From positions 3,534,001 to 3,598,000 of the forward strand of contig OZ017795.1 in NCBI GenBank assembly GCA_963969395.1: DNA of 64,000 bases, read 5' to 3'. Both the position numbers and the translations under genes were made by a program. The notes beneath the pieces are model-generated. The model was given only the letters and a program-made list of their open reading frames with translations, did not search any database and was not told the DNA's origin. Shown piece by piece: positions 48,304 to 64,000 of the stretch. Position 1 is the stretch's first letter, and each line of letters starts with the position of its first letter. Source of the DNA: Pseudoscleropodium purum (Eukaryota > Streptophyta > Bryopsida > Hypnales > Brachytheciaceae).

Positions 48304-50507
48304 ATGATGCCAACATCATAATGCATTTGGAGCTCCATGCCAGCCTCCTCAAGAAAGCATTTGCAAGGGCGTTCTTCTGAACACCGTTCAGATCGATAAG
48401 TCGTTTGCACTGTCGTGGATTCCATGTCCGGAGTAATACTGACAATTATTTATATATTTAGTTTGATTGATTGATTGCCTTCGCGATTTGATTGCTAGCT
48501 ATCGACGTCGCATGAACAATGAAAGTAGCCGAACGAACGTCGCTCAAGCTTCTCTTGATTGTGAGGTGAAAGTTTTTGTCGAGTGTAGCATTTGAGTTAT
48601 GCGTTCGTTTATGATATAGGCTTGATGGATTAGAAATATTGGTCCTTGAGTCACTTAAAATAATGTACATTTTTGTCTTTTTCAAATTACTATGATAAGC
48701 TACACCGTGTAGGCATGTAGTTTTTTGATTTGGAAATCAGTGCGCCATTTGTCTTGAGTCTGCTGATTAATAAAATATTAAGCTTTGTTTCATTTCTGTT
48801 TATGCCATTCGATCAGGGTGTGACGAATACGATCGACATCGATTTGCTTCTTGACTAGGTTGCGATTGTATTATTATAGCGTTGGTGCTTCTTATCAGAT
48901 ATGAAGTTATGAACCAATCATTAAAGGCTCTTTATCTAAAATTATTATCATGTTCGCTTGTCTGTTTTCGAGTATTCAATATTTTCCACGCCAACCGACT
49001 GAAACCTAGCCTCCAACTTTCACCTGCCCTAGTGTGAAGTGCTCTGCACATTTGAATGATACGATTTTGGCACTCTGCAAGACTGAAAGAAGCCACTTTA
49101 AAGAATGTGCTAAATATGAAGAACGTGATTGAGATTCATGGAAATTGTAGATTTCAATGAAAATTAACGTCAATTACGTTGGAAAATGCGAAAAGTCCAC
49201 CACGTTTGCACATTTCAGGACCTGAAATTCACTCTCTAGTTCATACCAGTCCTAGTTCTTGGGGAGTTCTGTCGATGACATTGTATATGTGAATCACGCC
49301 AATTTATTGATTGTTTGACTTGATTTCTTGGGGAGTTCTGTCGATATTGAACGGGGAGTTTGAGTTATGCAACCAAAATCTGCATGAGTGATTAGTCCCA
49401 TTTTTTTTCTGCCCTGCTCTCGGCACTAACTTGAATATCAAAATTCAATTTGGCATTCAGAAACATGCCATTTCAATGCATGTGAACATATAAATAAATG
49501 ATATGAAGACTGGAGCGGTATGTCAGATTGTGAAAATGGATTCTTTGGAAGCACCAAAACTGTGAGGTTGAACCAGGCTCTACAAACTAGTAGGCATAGA
49601 TTTGATCATTTAATCGATCGACTGAAAAATCACCAAATTCACCACATTTTAACGAATATATATACTTGGCCATCTTCTAATATCGCCGGTGTCGTCCCAG
49701 GTCTGTTGCCTCCGGGCGAGGGTATCCTCTAGAAATTTAGTCGGAATCACTAATTAGCTCAATTAGTTCACTAGCTTGCACTAAGCATCCACCACCATTT
49801 ATGTCACCTGAAATGATAAAGTAGACAAATTTATTACAGACTAATTGGTTTTATCGATCCAAGAAGAAAGGTGTGTTAATTAGCATGTAAAGTCTCAAAA
49901 TTATTGCATCACGCAAGTAGCATATCAAATAAATCATGCACGACTCTATGTGCGAAACCCTGAGCTACCAATGGTTTATCGCTAGCATGGAATTCCAAAA
50001 TGCCTAGCTCCACAAACACCCTGTAACACAAGAAAATACACTAGACTCCTCCCTGCTAGCAACGTCCCAACAATGCCCCGGCTTGATCAAGCAGTGATAT
50101 GTGTCGATCCTATGAACGTTAAGTTCCCGCCATGAAATTGCAGGACTGCAAATATCCTCCAACTCTCACAGCGACACGGGTCTCAATGTAGACGAATCCG
50201 GGCGAAGCATCAGCCACCTTGACATCCTTGACATCGTGGTCCTGTCCATTTATTACAAATGCTTCTCGATTCCGGCATGCTGCACATTAAACACAATTCA
50301 TTATCAGTTCCCATAAGAATGGTGGTTTTCCACCGGTTACCAAGAATATGTCATTCGCCTTGATAACTAGGAGCTGTCGACGTTCGAGATTTGCACAATC
50401 ATTTAATTGCATGTACAAAAGAAGTACTGCAAATGAAAGAAACTTGCTAACTCAATGAAAAGGATCACCATATGAGTGGACAGTACTGGTGAAAGCACGG
50501 GGTGATG

Positions 50508-51032
50508 CTAGACTGGGTCTTGCAGCTGCAATCCCTCCAACCTCGCGCTTTGTTCATTCAAAATATCGCCGACTCCCTCCTGGCTATGGTCCTGGTCCCC
50601 TTGCAACCTCGCAATTTGGTCGTGCACAACATTTTCTCCCTCTGAGTGATGATCCTGCTGGACAGCGGAGATTACTGGCCGATGGCGGTGCGCTCGTTGA
50701 TGAAACGGACCCGCCCTTTGCACCATCCCTTGTACCCTTTGGCGATGTTCACGGTTCCTGATGCCTCGCGACAGGTGATGCACTGAGGAATGGTGAAATC
50801 GTTGAGTCAATCGCCTTCGCACTCTCGCACTCGCGATTTCAAGTATCTCTTGCAAAGCTTCCAGTTCCGAGGGCATTGGGCGATTTTCTGTGTGATTCCG
50901 CAACCCCGCAATCCGTCTCGCAGACGCTCTCTGACATCGAATAACTCTTTGGTCTTGCTCTGCTAGGTATTGCTGGATTCTCTCGACGAGTTGCCTGTCG
51001 CTGCTCTCAAAACTACCTAGAATGGAATCCAT
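50508..51032 (-). CDS. 174-residue glutamine/arginine-rich hypothetical protein, copy B
   Basis: Same start and length as copy A (35527-36051). Differences by eye are Ser/Arg, Thr/Ile, Gly/Arg, Ala/Glu, Thr/Ser, Pro/Ser and Asp/Gly. No frameshift has arisen in either copy despite the many replacements. Confidence 0.35.
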   Translation of the reverse strand: MDSILGSFESSDRQLVERIQQYLAEQDQRVIRCQRASARRIAGLRNHTENRPMPSELEALQEILEIASARVRRRLTQRFHHSSVHHLSRGIRNREHRQRVQGMVQRAGPFHQRAHRHRPVISAVQQDHHSEGENVVHDQIARLQGDQDHSQEGVGDILNEQSARLEGLQLQDPV

Positions 51033-51370
51033 TAATTGACTGTATGAAACTACAAGAGGACGTCGTTGCCATAACCGTATTCTACTATCTCCTGATTGAT
51101 TAGTAATTCTGTTAGATGCTAGTGCCATCTGAGAGCCTAAGCGGTCCTCCACGTTATATCAATTTCCTTACTCTACATATATAAAACAGATATTTCGTTA
51201 AAATTGCGCCATTCTTCCACCATTTTTCCATTAATTTTCTAAGACTGGTATAGATTTCAGACCTCGAAACCCTGAAATCTAGGACAGGTATACAGTTCAG
51301 GCCGCACGTTCTGAACCTAAAAGTGCCAAGTTTGTGGAACACCGCCATTTTAATTAATGAAATATCCGTT

Positions 51371-51378
51371 ATAAAGGC
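51371..51378 (+). promoter_or_regulatory. TATA box of RING copy B
   Basis: TATAAAGG, 168 bases before the RING ATG. Confidence 0.45.
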
Positions 51379-51538
51379 TGGGATTCAAATCCTTTGGGGT
51401 TAGTGTGCAATTGAAATCGCCATGTGCGCGCGTAATCTGTACACGTACTTACATCTAGCGAAGTGAAGAAGTACCGAACTGGTGAGGAGTGTTGAGACTG
51501 AGAGCTTTGATCACGTCCAAAAGTATCAATCGATCGAT

Positions 51539-52129
51539 ATGGAAGGAAACTTGCAATTGCCTCTGTCATCCACCACCGTCAGCACTGTTGATTCTGACTT
51601 ACCTACTCGTCCAAATGTGCTGGACTACTTCGTCTGCCTGGAGCCCCCGAATGATCCAATTTCAACCTCGTGCGGTCACGTCTTCTGTTGGCCATGCATG
51701 TACCAGTGGCTCCTGAACCGGCCGAAGGCATGCCCGGTTTGCAGATACACCTTACGAAGAGACCTGGACATCATTCCTATTTATGGCGCTGGAGGAGCTC
51801 GTGAAGAGCCGAGCAACGGCAACGGCCGTCCTGGTGAGATTGCAGCTTCACACAGCTTCATTCCACCACGCCCGCTCAATCCACTCTTGGTCATGGCTAC
51901 TGCAAGCACGGACGATGCTACAGGCATTGAGAATTTCCACTCAGTAAGCAATGAGGTCACTCCAAGGGCTTTGCTCCCTGCATACGAGAGGTCAATAGGC
52001 AAATTATCTCATGCACTTAGCGTCGAAAGAGCCCGAGTACACGATATGGCGATAGAGCGAATCAATTTGCTAGGTCGGGAGAACGATTTGGTACAAGCAA
52101 ACGCGAACTTGAGACGAGAGCTTGAGTAG
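51539..52129 (+). CDS. RMA-like RING protein, copy B (C1 ligand lost, tail truncated)
   Basis: ATG 51539 (G at -3 and +4) to TAG 52127-52129, 196 residues. RING at about 30-68: Tyr30 replaces the first zinc ligand. Cys33, Cys45, His47, Cys50, Cys53, Cys65 and Cys68 are present (SCGHVFCWPCMYQWL, CPVC). The IYGAGG box follows, as in plant RMA E3 ligases of the ER membrane. A Pro/Ser linker leads to a coiled coil (LSHALSVERARVHDMAIERI). The stop arises from a short deletion relative to copy A; the coiled coil continues in another frame to 52352 (VNELERRNFLLVREAG). No membrane anchor is seen. Seven of eight ligands could still hold one zinc, so it may act as a partner-binding protein rather than a ligase. 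Confidence 0.65.
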   Translation: MEGNLQLPLSSTTVSTVDSDLPTRPNVLDYFVCLEPPNDPISTSCGHVFCWPCMYQWLLNRPKACPVCRYTLRRDLDIIPIYGAGGAREEPSNGNGRPGEIAASHSFIPPRPLNPLLVMATASTDDATGIENFHSVSNEVTPRALLPAYERSIGKLSHALSVERARVHDMAIERINLLGRENDLVQANANLRRELE

Positions 52130-52610
52130 ACACTGGCAGCTCTTGATTGTGAGAGACCAGAAGTTGCAGAATGACAGCCGTGTGAACGAATTGGAGCGAA
52201 GAAACTTCTTGTTGGTTCGAGAGGCTGGAGCGAGTCAGGCGAGAGAGCAGCAGATCCTCGAGACGGGAATCCAAATGGAGGAACATATTGGAAGGCTGCA
52301 AAAGCAGTTGGATCGAGCGAATCAACCACCTGGGAGGAGTAAAGGATTGTGAATGCAACTGCTTACGATGAATTGAATATCTAGACCCCATATTTGTTAC
52401 AATGGCCGACTTTTCTAAAAAGACCGGCACAGCAGAGGCTGGCTATTTGAGGAACTAGAGTAGTTTTGTGTCACCCACAAAAATTGGAGGCTTTTGAAGT
52501 TCTTAAACCTGAAGTAGGAGTTTTTCATCTCCTGTGAGTATAGCTTGTTCACTTGTGTCAGAAAAAAAAAAAAAAAAACTACACTGAAGCTGGAGCTTGA
52601 AAAATGGAAA

Positions 52611-53879
52611 TGCCTTGAAGTACCTCAAGGGCCAAGGCTGACCAATTTTGGTCGAGTGGATTGAGATTGAGGATTATGGTTCAATTCCTGCCGGAATTTG
52701 AATTCTCAGTTCAATCACCTAGCTTGGTGGGGAAATCTTATACTCTGACCTCTAGCAGGGATTTTATCTTACAATAAGAGGAATTGTTTGGGTACAATTA
52801 ATCTAGTTATTTATTGCGTTGACTTGGTTGGACGTTGCAGGCAATTGTTTATGCCAATATGTAATAAAATAGAAATTCTTAAAAAGTGGAAGCTGAAAAT
52901 TTACCTTGTATTTATTTCTTGACAAGTTCTAAGGCAAAATCTCACTATGGAGATCAATGTTTAGGGAGAAATTTGGACCTAATTAGCTAGTATTTGTAGT
53001 TTTCTATTGGGAAAATCAAACGGTTTTTTCATTAATAATCTTTGTCTTTTTCTTGTATTTTTACTAAAAATAAAGAACTTTTGACCTAAAATTTGCCTAA
53101 AATTATCATTGTTGTTATAGCAAGAAATGTTGAGTTTTTTTTGGATGTCAAAAAGACAATTTTATTGTAGGCTTGATTTAGGCTAAGAAATTGGTCTTAC
53201 GTTACTTTCTATAGTTCCAAAATTGCATAAAGTAGCTTCTCCACTACAACTACAATTGGTTATACCAAGGATGTTAAAATTTATTAAATCATGTGCAAGG
53301 CAAGTAGGAGGGATTACCATGTGGGAAAAAATGAACCATTACCACTTTCTAAGTAGTAAGCTCGTAGTGGTTTATTCATAGGAGTTAATAAAGTGGTAGT
53401 AATAGTCCAATTTCTCCCCCATGGTAACCTCTTCTACTTCCCTTGTGAATGAGGGCCTAGAAAGTGTCAATCTCTTCAAATTTTTCCATTCATGTTATGG
53501 TCGAAATTCGAAAAAGTCAATTTTCCTTTATTTAGTCGCCTTTCAGAACATCTCTATTAGATGTTAGACCTTTGTCACAATTTCTGGCACCGGAACCGTG
53601 CCACTTTAGCAAATTTGACAGTTTGCCCCACAGTGATTGATTCCTCCGAGCAATATCCTTAGGCAGAAAAGTTTAACCCGATAAAACACACTCATCACGT
53701 ACTAGCCCCTCCCTAAAACAACAGATACCTAGCACGTTTTCGAAACCCTAAACCAAAGACCTCAACACCGGATGTGTGTTGTATTATTAGTTTTTGAAGT
53801 GAGGTGTGCTTCAAGAACTCAGATGTTGCAGATTCCTAAAAATACTTATTATTAACTCCTACCATTGCACTTGAAAACC
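52611..53879. other. Gene-free stretch
   Basis: AT-rich, with a telo-box-like AAACCCTAAACC at about 53742. No gene seen. Confidence 0.5.
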
Positions 53880-54035
53880 ATGGATGCCCTGGTGAATCCT
53901 GCGGCTGCAGCTCAAGCATGGCACATTCCAACAGACTGATGGCAGGAAACAACACAAGATGGGTATATTAAGGCCATATACATGGTGAAAGTGGATCATT
54001 CCAAAGGCCTTATGCCGTCTTGTGAAGAAACTTGA
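53880..54035 (+). pseudogene. Short interrupted reading frame
   Basis: ATG 53880 in good context opens MDALVNPAAAAQAWHIPTD, stops at TGA 53937, then stays open in the same frame for 31 codons (WQETTQDGYIKAIYMVKVD ...) to 54033-54035. The text on both sides of the TGA looks protein-like. A telo-box lies about 140 bases upstream. It could be a decayed first exon; family unknown. Confidence 0.25.
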
Positions 54036-54680
54036 ATACCGTACTACGTGTACGTCAATTAACTTAACTTGTAGTCCACAAAAATGCCGACTCCAGTGCC
54101 AGACATCAGCCTTCAAATGCACATGATTGTTGAGAGATCTAATCAGATACAATTGGTAATTTCAAACAAATTCTGTAGTTGAATCAAAGTTCTTGGAGAA
54201 AAAAGAGTTGGACCAATGAAGCACATGCTCACAGCAACAGATATCTGTACGATCATAAATTGGCTCAAAAAACATGTCATCGAATTATTTTCAGTTAATT
54301 GGACCTTGTCTGTTCCAATTATTTACTGTCAGTTAATTACATAACCATTCAGGCAAAGGTTGGTGGAGTGAGCTCCTTCAAATCTACACTTAGCATAAGC
54401 CAGTGATCGAAACTATTGAACATGATGAAAACAAATGCTTCTACAAGTGTTATATTAATACATAACCTCAATGCAAGAGAGTTTTGCCATTGCACATGGC
54501 ATGTTACAATTGGTTTAGGAGAGCAAGATTAAGATTGATGATGCTCATTGCTTGCCTTGTGCAAATTTTCAACAATGTGGGTATGAAATGGAAATTTCAT
54601 TGATTTGGCAATGAGAAATTTAAGAGAAATCTCTACTATTATCAACCAATGTTAACTTAGTGAGTACATATCCACCTAAA

Positions 54681-54786
54681 ATAATCTCAATGTAGGAGAA
54701 TTTTACCATTGGTCCAATATGGCATGTTTTGATTGGTTAGGCAATCAAAAAAGTCAAATGGCTCAACTCTCCTACATTGAGATTAT
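54681..54786. mobile_element. Small MITE-like inverted repeat, family E
   Basis: Arms ATAATCTCAATGTAGGAGA and its inverted copy lie about 70 bases apart (total 106 bp). A related left half occurs near 54463 (CCTCAATGCAAGAGAG), with the shared inner motif GGCATGTT. Confidence 0.5.
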
Positions 54787-55425
54787 GTCCAATAATTGCA
54801 AAGTAGATCAAGTCATCAAAATAATATAATTGTAGGTCAATACCAACCTTGCCACCCATGGGTCAATAGGTCCTAATTGATGATTCTTTTTTATAACTTC
54901 GTCTACTTTGCAATTACCTAGTCTTTCACCACTACTTCATGCATAATAGTGAGAACTTAGGCCTTGAATAGTAGTCAAGCCACAATTCAAATTTATGACT
55001 CGTAGAGATTCTAATTGAATCGAACACCATCCTCTAAAACTCTTTTCTTCATCCAACCTCAAAAGAGATTTTGAGAGAGAAGCTTAGCTGAATTGTATCT
55101 CTTTCACCCTCTTAAGGTCGTTTCGCACCTGCTACAAGGAGTGGTTTTACGACGACAGTAATGCAAAAACAGATGACTACCGTGCACACCTATGGCCATC
55201 GTTACATCCCGAGCCTACGTGTCCGCCAAACTGGCAGCCGCTAAGTGCGCTCTCGTTTAGCCTTAGCAGCTGGTTTTATTTTTATGAGGAAGCTTACCTT
55301 GCGTAATTAACGTAGTGGAAGATCAAGCTGAAACGTAGATATTGGCATGGAAGCACCGCTTGTAAGTATTGGTCACTCCGCAGCTCAATTAACAGAGAAA
55401 GGTGATAGAAAAGGTATGCACTTAC
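54787..55425. other. Spacer with possible minus-strand intron and exon signals
   Basis: AT-rich to about 55100, then moderate GC. A second minus-strand donor, CAAG|GTAAGC, lies at about 55297 after a short open stretch (VLPCQYLRFSLIFHY). It may belong to the broken gene at 55426-55785. Confidence 0.3.
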
Positions 55426-55785
55426 CCGTCCTCTGTGGAGTGCAGACAGTTGCTGCAAGAGAATGCAAACCAGCAGCGCTCCACTATGTGCTGCTAAATT
55501 TGTCGAAAGCAACCACGGCGCACGCACAGTCTTCCGAGGCCAATGATGGTACGAATTGGAATTGAGCGCTCCAGAATTTTCCTCAACTTCTAGCATGTCG
55601 TTGCAAGTCCCCGCGTCGCCAATACAACTCAGTCGGCGAAACTTCACGGAAGTTAATGATCAATACTGCGCGCAAGCTTCTGATGTAACATGTGCTCCAC
55701 AATTCGTGCAGAGAATCACTTCGCACGACCCGACGTTCTCTTCTAGCTTTCTTCTTTGAGCGACCTCTGCATGACAACGAGGCAT
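55426..55785 (-). pseudogene. Interrupted exon with a C-T-N-C-G-A-H zinc-ribbon-like motif
   Basis: From ATG 55785 the frame reads MPRCHAEVAQRRKLEE, then VILCTNCGAHVTSEACAQY, meets TGA at 55662-55660, and continues open for 78 codons (ending ILLQQLSALHRGR) to a consensus donor CGG|GTAAGT at 55426/55425. The motif resembles half of a C-x2-C zinc ribbon, as in CULT or Yippee-like domains, but this is only a resemblance. A single in-frame stop in otherwise coherent text suggests a pseudogene, or a downstream start. Plus-strand frames over the same DNA (55347-55565) are less convincing. Confidence 0.33.
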
Positions 55786-60565
<4,780 letters not shown>

Positions 60566-63325
60566 CTAGACCGAAGTGGCTTTTGCAGCGCGGGCCAAGG
60601 CCTTGGCCGAGGGCGCTGCGCTGTCGAAGCTGGGGTCGTACTGCTGGAACACCAGCACTGACGCGCGCACATCAGTCGCCATGAGCGCATCCCCAAACGG
60701 ACCAAGTTCGCTATACTCAGGGTAACGGTGCGTCAAGTTCGCCACAAACGGAGTCGGGCGCCGCGATCGTCCCACTAAGATGATGTCGTGGGGACGACTC
60801 CTGGCGGCTTCCAGTACCGCTTCGAAAGGCTTCACCACATAGCATTCCTCCACAATGATCTTCGACTGTCCCTTCGGGACCTGGTCCAGCGCTGCTTCGT
60901 CAAGTTTCCGCTCCTGCGCTTGGTCCAGCCCTTGCATGGAGAATTGGTATGTACGACCGGGGCTGACACCAGCTTTGAGCTCCGGGATAGTTATATCGGA
61001 AGTCACATCAATTCCGACGTGATCGGGGTCCGAGGTTCCGCTCTCCAGGTACTGGATCACGTGAAGATGGATCCCCGGATGCTCCGCCATGCGCAGACCA
61101 TATGAGAGGGCTTCTCGGTCGTCAGGGCCGCCGAAGAAATACACCGCCACTTTGTGATCGACGTTGCTGGGCGCGACTTGCGTATTCCCACCGACGCCGC
61201 GGTCGATAAGAATGGCCACAGAGCAGGGCGCGTGCTGGAGCACCTGTCGTCATATTCGAATTTCAAGAAATTAGCACTTTCGGGGATTTATCTCTCAAAT
61301 CTGTACCAGCCTAGTTATTAACAGCTTAATGCAAGACGGCGTTCCCTAAATATTCACTGTGACATAGTTTGAATGAGTGTGGTGAGTGTGCAGGATATTC
61401 TTGGATGACGTTCTAGAGAAGATCACAGTGAAGAGGTTTAAGCGTACCTTCTGATTCACGAGACGAAAGCCAGGAGCGGTGGTCTCGAACTGGCCGTCGA
61501 GTCTTTGGGATTTGTGGAAGGGGAGGATGATGATCGCCGTACGCTTGTCCGCTGCCGTTGCACATATATCTTCGTGCATGTCTTCGAAGTTGGAAATGGC
61601 CGTCATCGGTCGCACTGTCACCTTGCTGAGTTGTCCATACGTTTCGAATGCGGCGACGATTTGGTCTCGGCTCTCGGTAGGATTCCGGTTGTTGAAAAAC
61701 GGTCGCCCGTCGCGACGAGCGCGCTGCACGGTCATAATGGCGGAAGTGCGCTCCGAAAGTTGCATCAAATGCAAGATGTAGAGCCGCAGCGCGCGCTTGC
61801 TAATCCCTCGCGTCCCCTCCGTGAGATTAATCATGGCGGGGACGTTCTTCATGCCATGCACACACGACAAAATGCGCAGATCATCTTTCGGATCCTCCGT
61901 CGCTAGCTTTCTTCTTCTGTAAGGGAGGGGATTTCGCGCCGGCTTGTAGATCGCCATCACCAGCGGCGTGGTGATGAACGTCGTGAAGAGCGCCATGAGC
62001 ACCATGATCGCAAACGTCTCGTCGTTCAGCACGCCGCGGTCCTTCCCGATGTTGAGCACGATGAGCTCGACCAGGCCTTTGGTATTCATGAGCACGCCCA
62101 ACGTGATCGCTTTCCGGGGATTCACTTTGGTAGCCGTGGCAGCCAAAAACGTCCCGCACATTTTGCCGAAGCAGGCCACGGTGATGACGAGCACAAGCAG
62201 ACCAAACGAGCGAACCCCATGAAGGGAGCCAATGTTGGTCTTCAAGCCGCTAGATGCGAAGTACAGAGGCAACATCAGAGTCGAAACAAAATCCTCAATT
62301 TTTTCCACCAGTGCGCTTGCGAAAGGTCCGTGTTTCGGGATGATAAGCCCGAACAAAAACGCTCCGAAGATGGAGTGGATACCAATCGCGTCGGTGGTGA
62401 ACCCCGCCACCAAAACGGCAGCTAATGTGAGGCAGATGAAAATCTCTTGCACCGGCTCATTGTCGGAGGATCTGGCGGCGACCCATCTCATGACGGGTTG
62501 CACGAGCACAAACATGACGATGATGAAAGCGAGTCCGCAGAGGAGCACCCACGCCACCACAGTGGGCTTCGAGTTGTTCCCCGAGAGTGCGATGGCGAGC
62601 GCGAGCAGCACCCACGCCGTGACGTCGTCCACGGCGGCGACGGACATGGCGAGCTGACCGACCTCGGTGGTCAGGAGCTTCCGCTCCGCGAGGATGCGGG
62701 CGAGCACAGGAAACGCCGTGATGGACATCGCCACGCCCATGAACACCAAAAATGGACCGAACTTCACATCGCCGGCGATGGTCTGGTGGAGCACGAAGGA
62801 GACGCCCACTCCGGACGCAAAAGGCACTGTGATGCCCGCTGCAGATATGGCCATGGCCTGCGTTCCCGTCTTGCGGATTTGCCGTATGTCCAGCTCCAAG
62901 CCCACCATGAACAAGAAGAAGAGCAAGCCCATTTGCGCGAAACAGTCCAGGATGACCACACTTTGCTTGGGGAAAATATTCGCCAAGTACGTCGCATTCT
63001 TGCCCAACGCCGATGGTCCCAGAAGGATTCCACCCTGAGAGTCACCCACAACGAAACCCAAATCAGACACAGGAGTAAGCCACAATTTCGAAAAATTGAA
63101 TCAAAGAACTCGCTTGCCCCCACTTACCACTACTTCGGCGATGACGCGAGGCTGCTTGAGAGGATTAAAGAAGAAAGCCAGAGTTCGCGTGATGGCCAGA
63201 ATGAGGACAATCTGGACGATGAGCAGGGGAAACGCGAAGTGAGTGGGGACGTCACCCTGCCACACTCCATTCGACGTCGCCGCCATCGTCTTGCACATGA
63301 CTGTGGTGGCATTAGCAGCCGCCAT
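60566..63325 (-). CDS. Cation/H+ exchanger, plant CHX family (CPA2), three exons
   Basis: Exons 63325-63128, 63034-61448 and 61243-60566. The introns are 93 and 204 bp with GTAAGT/CTCAG and GTACGC/GACAG ends. All junctions are in phase 0, giving 820 residues, normal for CHX. The first junction falls inside 'QPRVIAEVV|GGILLGPSALG', the conserved entry of the exchanger domain. About 12 membrane segments span residues 35-430. Key motifs: FLFMVGLELD, AMSITAFPVLARIL, the acidic pair in VAAVDDVTAWVLL (Asp202-Asp203, proton/cation site) and GVLMNTKGLVELIVLNIG. The C-terminal 380 residues are the soluble USP-like tail (CSVAILIDRGVGG; DIILVGRSRR). CHX proteins move K+ or Na+ against H+ in endomembranes or plasma membrane and serve pH and K+ homeostasis. 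The start at 63325 is the first ATG (MAAANATTVMC). No defects seen. Confidence 0.95.
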
Positions 63326-64000
63326 CTCGATCCTTCACAGACTTTCAAGCTTCCTTCCGTGCTCTAGATTCCTCACGTCAAGTTCGCCGCCGTGCATCAA
63401 TCGGCAAGGTCGTCGCTCTGGTTTCACCTCTTCGGAATTCAGAAACCGCTGCACTAGATCTTCAGACGTGCAAGAGCGCGCCTTGTCAAGTGATGATCAC
63501 GTTCGAAGTGCGTCGTCACCATTTCGACCATCGATTTCTGCATAATTATCAATAACAACCAAGCTGAATCATTCACGAACCACAATGCAAACCAGTACAC
63601 GTGCACAAATCAATTCCTGATCATCACTGCAATTCGAAACGAAGTAAACACGACATTAGACGTTTCCAACAAGAGATAAGTTAGAGTGCACGCATGACAT
63701 GTCACAATCAACGAAGTCGAAGAACCTAGAGCTTTGACGGTGAGTGCTTCAAGTCTTACATTCCGGGAGAGAGGAGCTTTCCGCAGCATATTAAATCACG
63801 TCACTCACTCACTCAATACACCAACATCATGGAACCATAGTCTCACAGCCAGCGAAAGTGAGCATCACAAGATAACAGCAAGGATGGTACACACGTATAT
63901 ATATATATGATGAAGAAAGAGACTAATCCTGCAAATCTGCAAAAGTCAAGGCAGATCGAAAAGAGCCTGGCAAGCTGATAGATTCGTATGATAATAAGAG
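63326..64000 (-). promoter_or_regulatory. Upstream region of the CHX gene
   Basis: No gene. A short alternating TA run (63897-63908) lies about 575 bases before the start and could serve as, or hide, a TATA element. A 5' UTR intron cannot be excluded. Confidence 0.3.

Larger units (their letters stand above)
43090..52610 (+). repeat. Segmental duplication, copy B
   Basis: Direct copy of 29870-38750. It carries a 2-kb insertion block (44050-46085) and lacks the copy A insertions. The Cys-rich gene, the 174-codon frame and the RING gene occur in the same order. Confidence 0.85.

Noticed and set aside
62447..63367. 306-codon plus-strand frame, rich in His/Arg/Asp/Glu
   Set aside because: It is the antisense shadow of the CHX exon, whose own strand has conserved exchanger motifs and matching splice sites.

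Overview
The window reads as nuclear DNA of a land plant. It has spliced genes with short GT-AG introns, a three-exon cation/H+ exchanger of the plant CHX type, a nuclear gene for plastid ribosomal protein L34 with a transit peptide, RMA-type RING genes, a plant BTB protein, and very AT-rich intergenic DNA full of small non-autonomous DNA transposons. A seedless plant (moss-like) is my best guess, but nothing here proves it. No LTR retrotransposon, transposase, virus or CRISPR array was recognised.

Layout: 1-1.1 kb is the 3' part of a spliced gene for a protein with one C-terminal membrane segment. 1.1-6.3 kb is AT-rich repeat DNA. 6.3-7.8 kb is an intact BTB-family gene (minus). 8.6 kb holds a GC-rich hAT-like element. 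11.5 kb holds a degenerate tRNA-Gly-like sequence. 16.2-17.0 kb is the two-exon plastid L34 gene (minus). 17-29.8 kb is essentially gene-free and holds several MITEs, a 230-bp hairpin and a 13-bp tandem repeat. 29.87-38.75 kb and 43.09-52.61 kb are two direct copies (A and B) of one segment of about 9 kb. Each copy holds a small cysteine-rich gene, a 174-codon minus-strand frame and an RMA-like RING gene. Between them, at 39.83-43.09 kb, lies an inverted second copy of the BTB locus, disabled by a 1-nt deletion. 52.6-60.5 kb is mostly empty, with two broken exon-like stretches and a long (TA)n tract. 60.6-63.3 kb is the intact CHX exchanger gene (minus).

The simplest history is a tandem duplication of a [BTB + 9-kb segment] unit, followed by an inversion of about 24 kb (5.94-29.87 kb) that flipped the first BTB copy away from its partner. 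Because each locus is present twice, later insertions can be read directly against empty sites. These include a 227-bp and a 217-bp hAT-like element, each with an 8-bp target duplication, and a 51-bp poly(T) retroposon. A CACTA-type hairpin with a TAT duplication sits in the BTB2 flank, but without a clean empty site. The two RING copies have lost different zinc ligands. The small cysteine-rich gene carries a repeated C-P-x-C motif split across a UGA-C stop and the +1 frame, in both copies.
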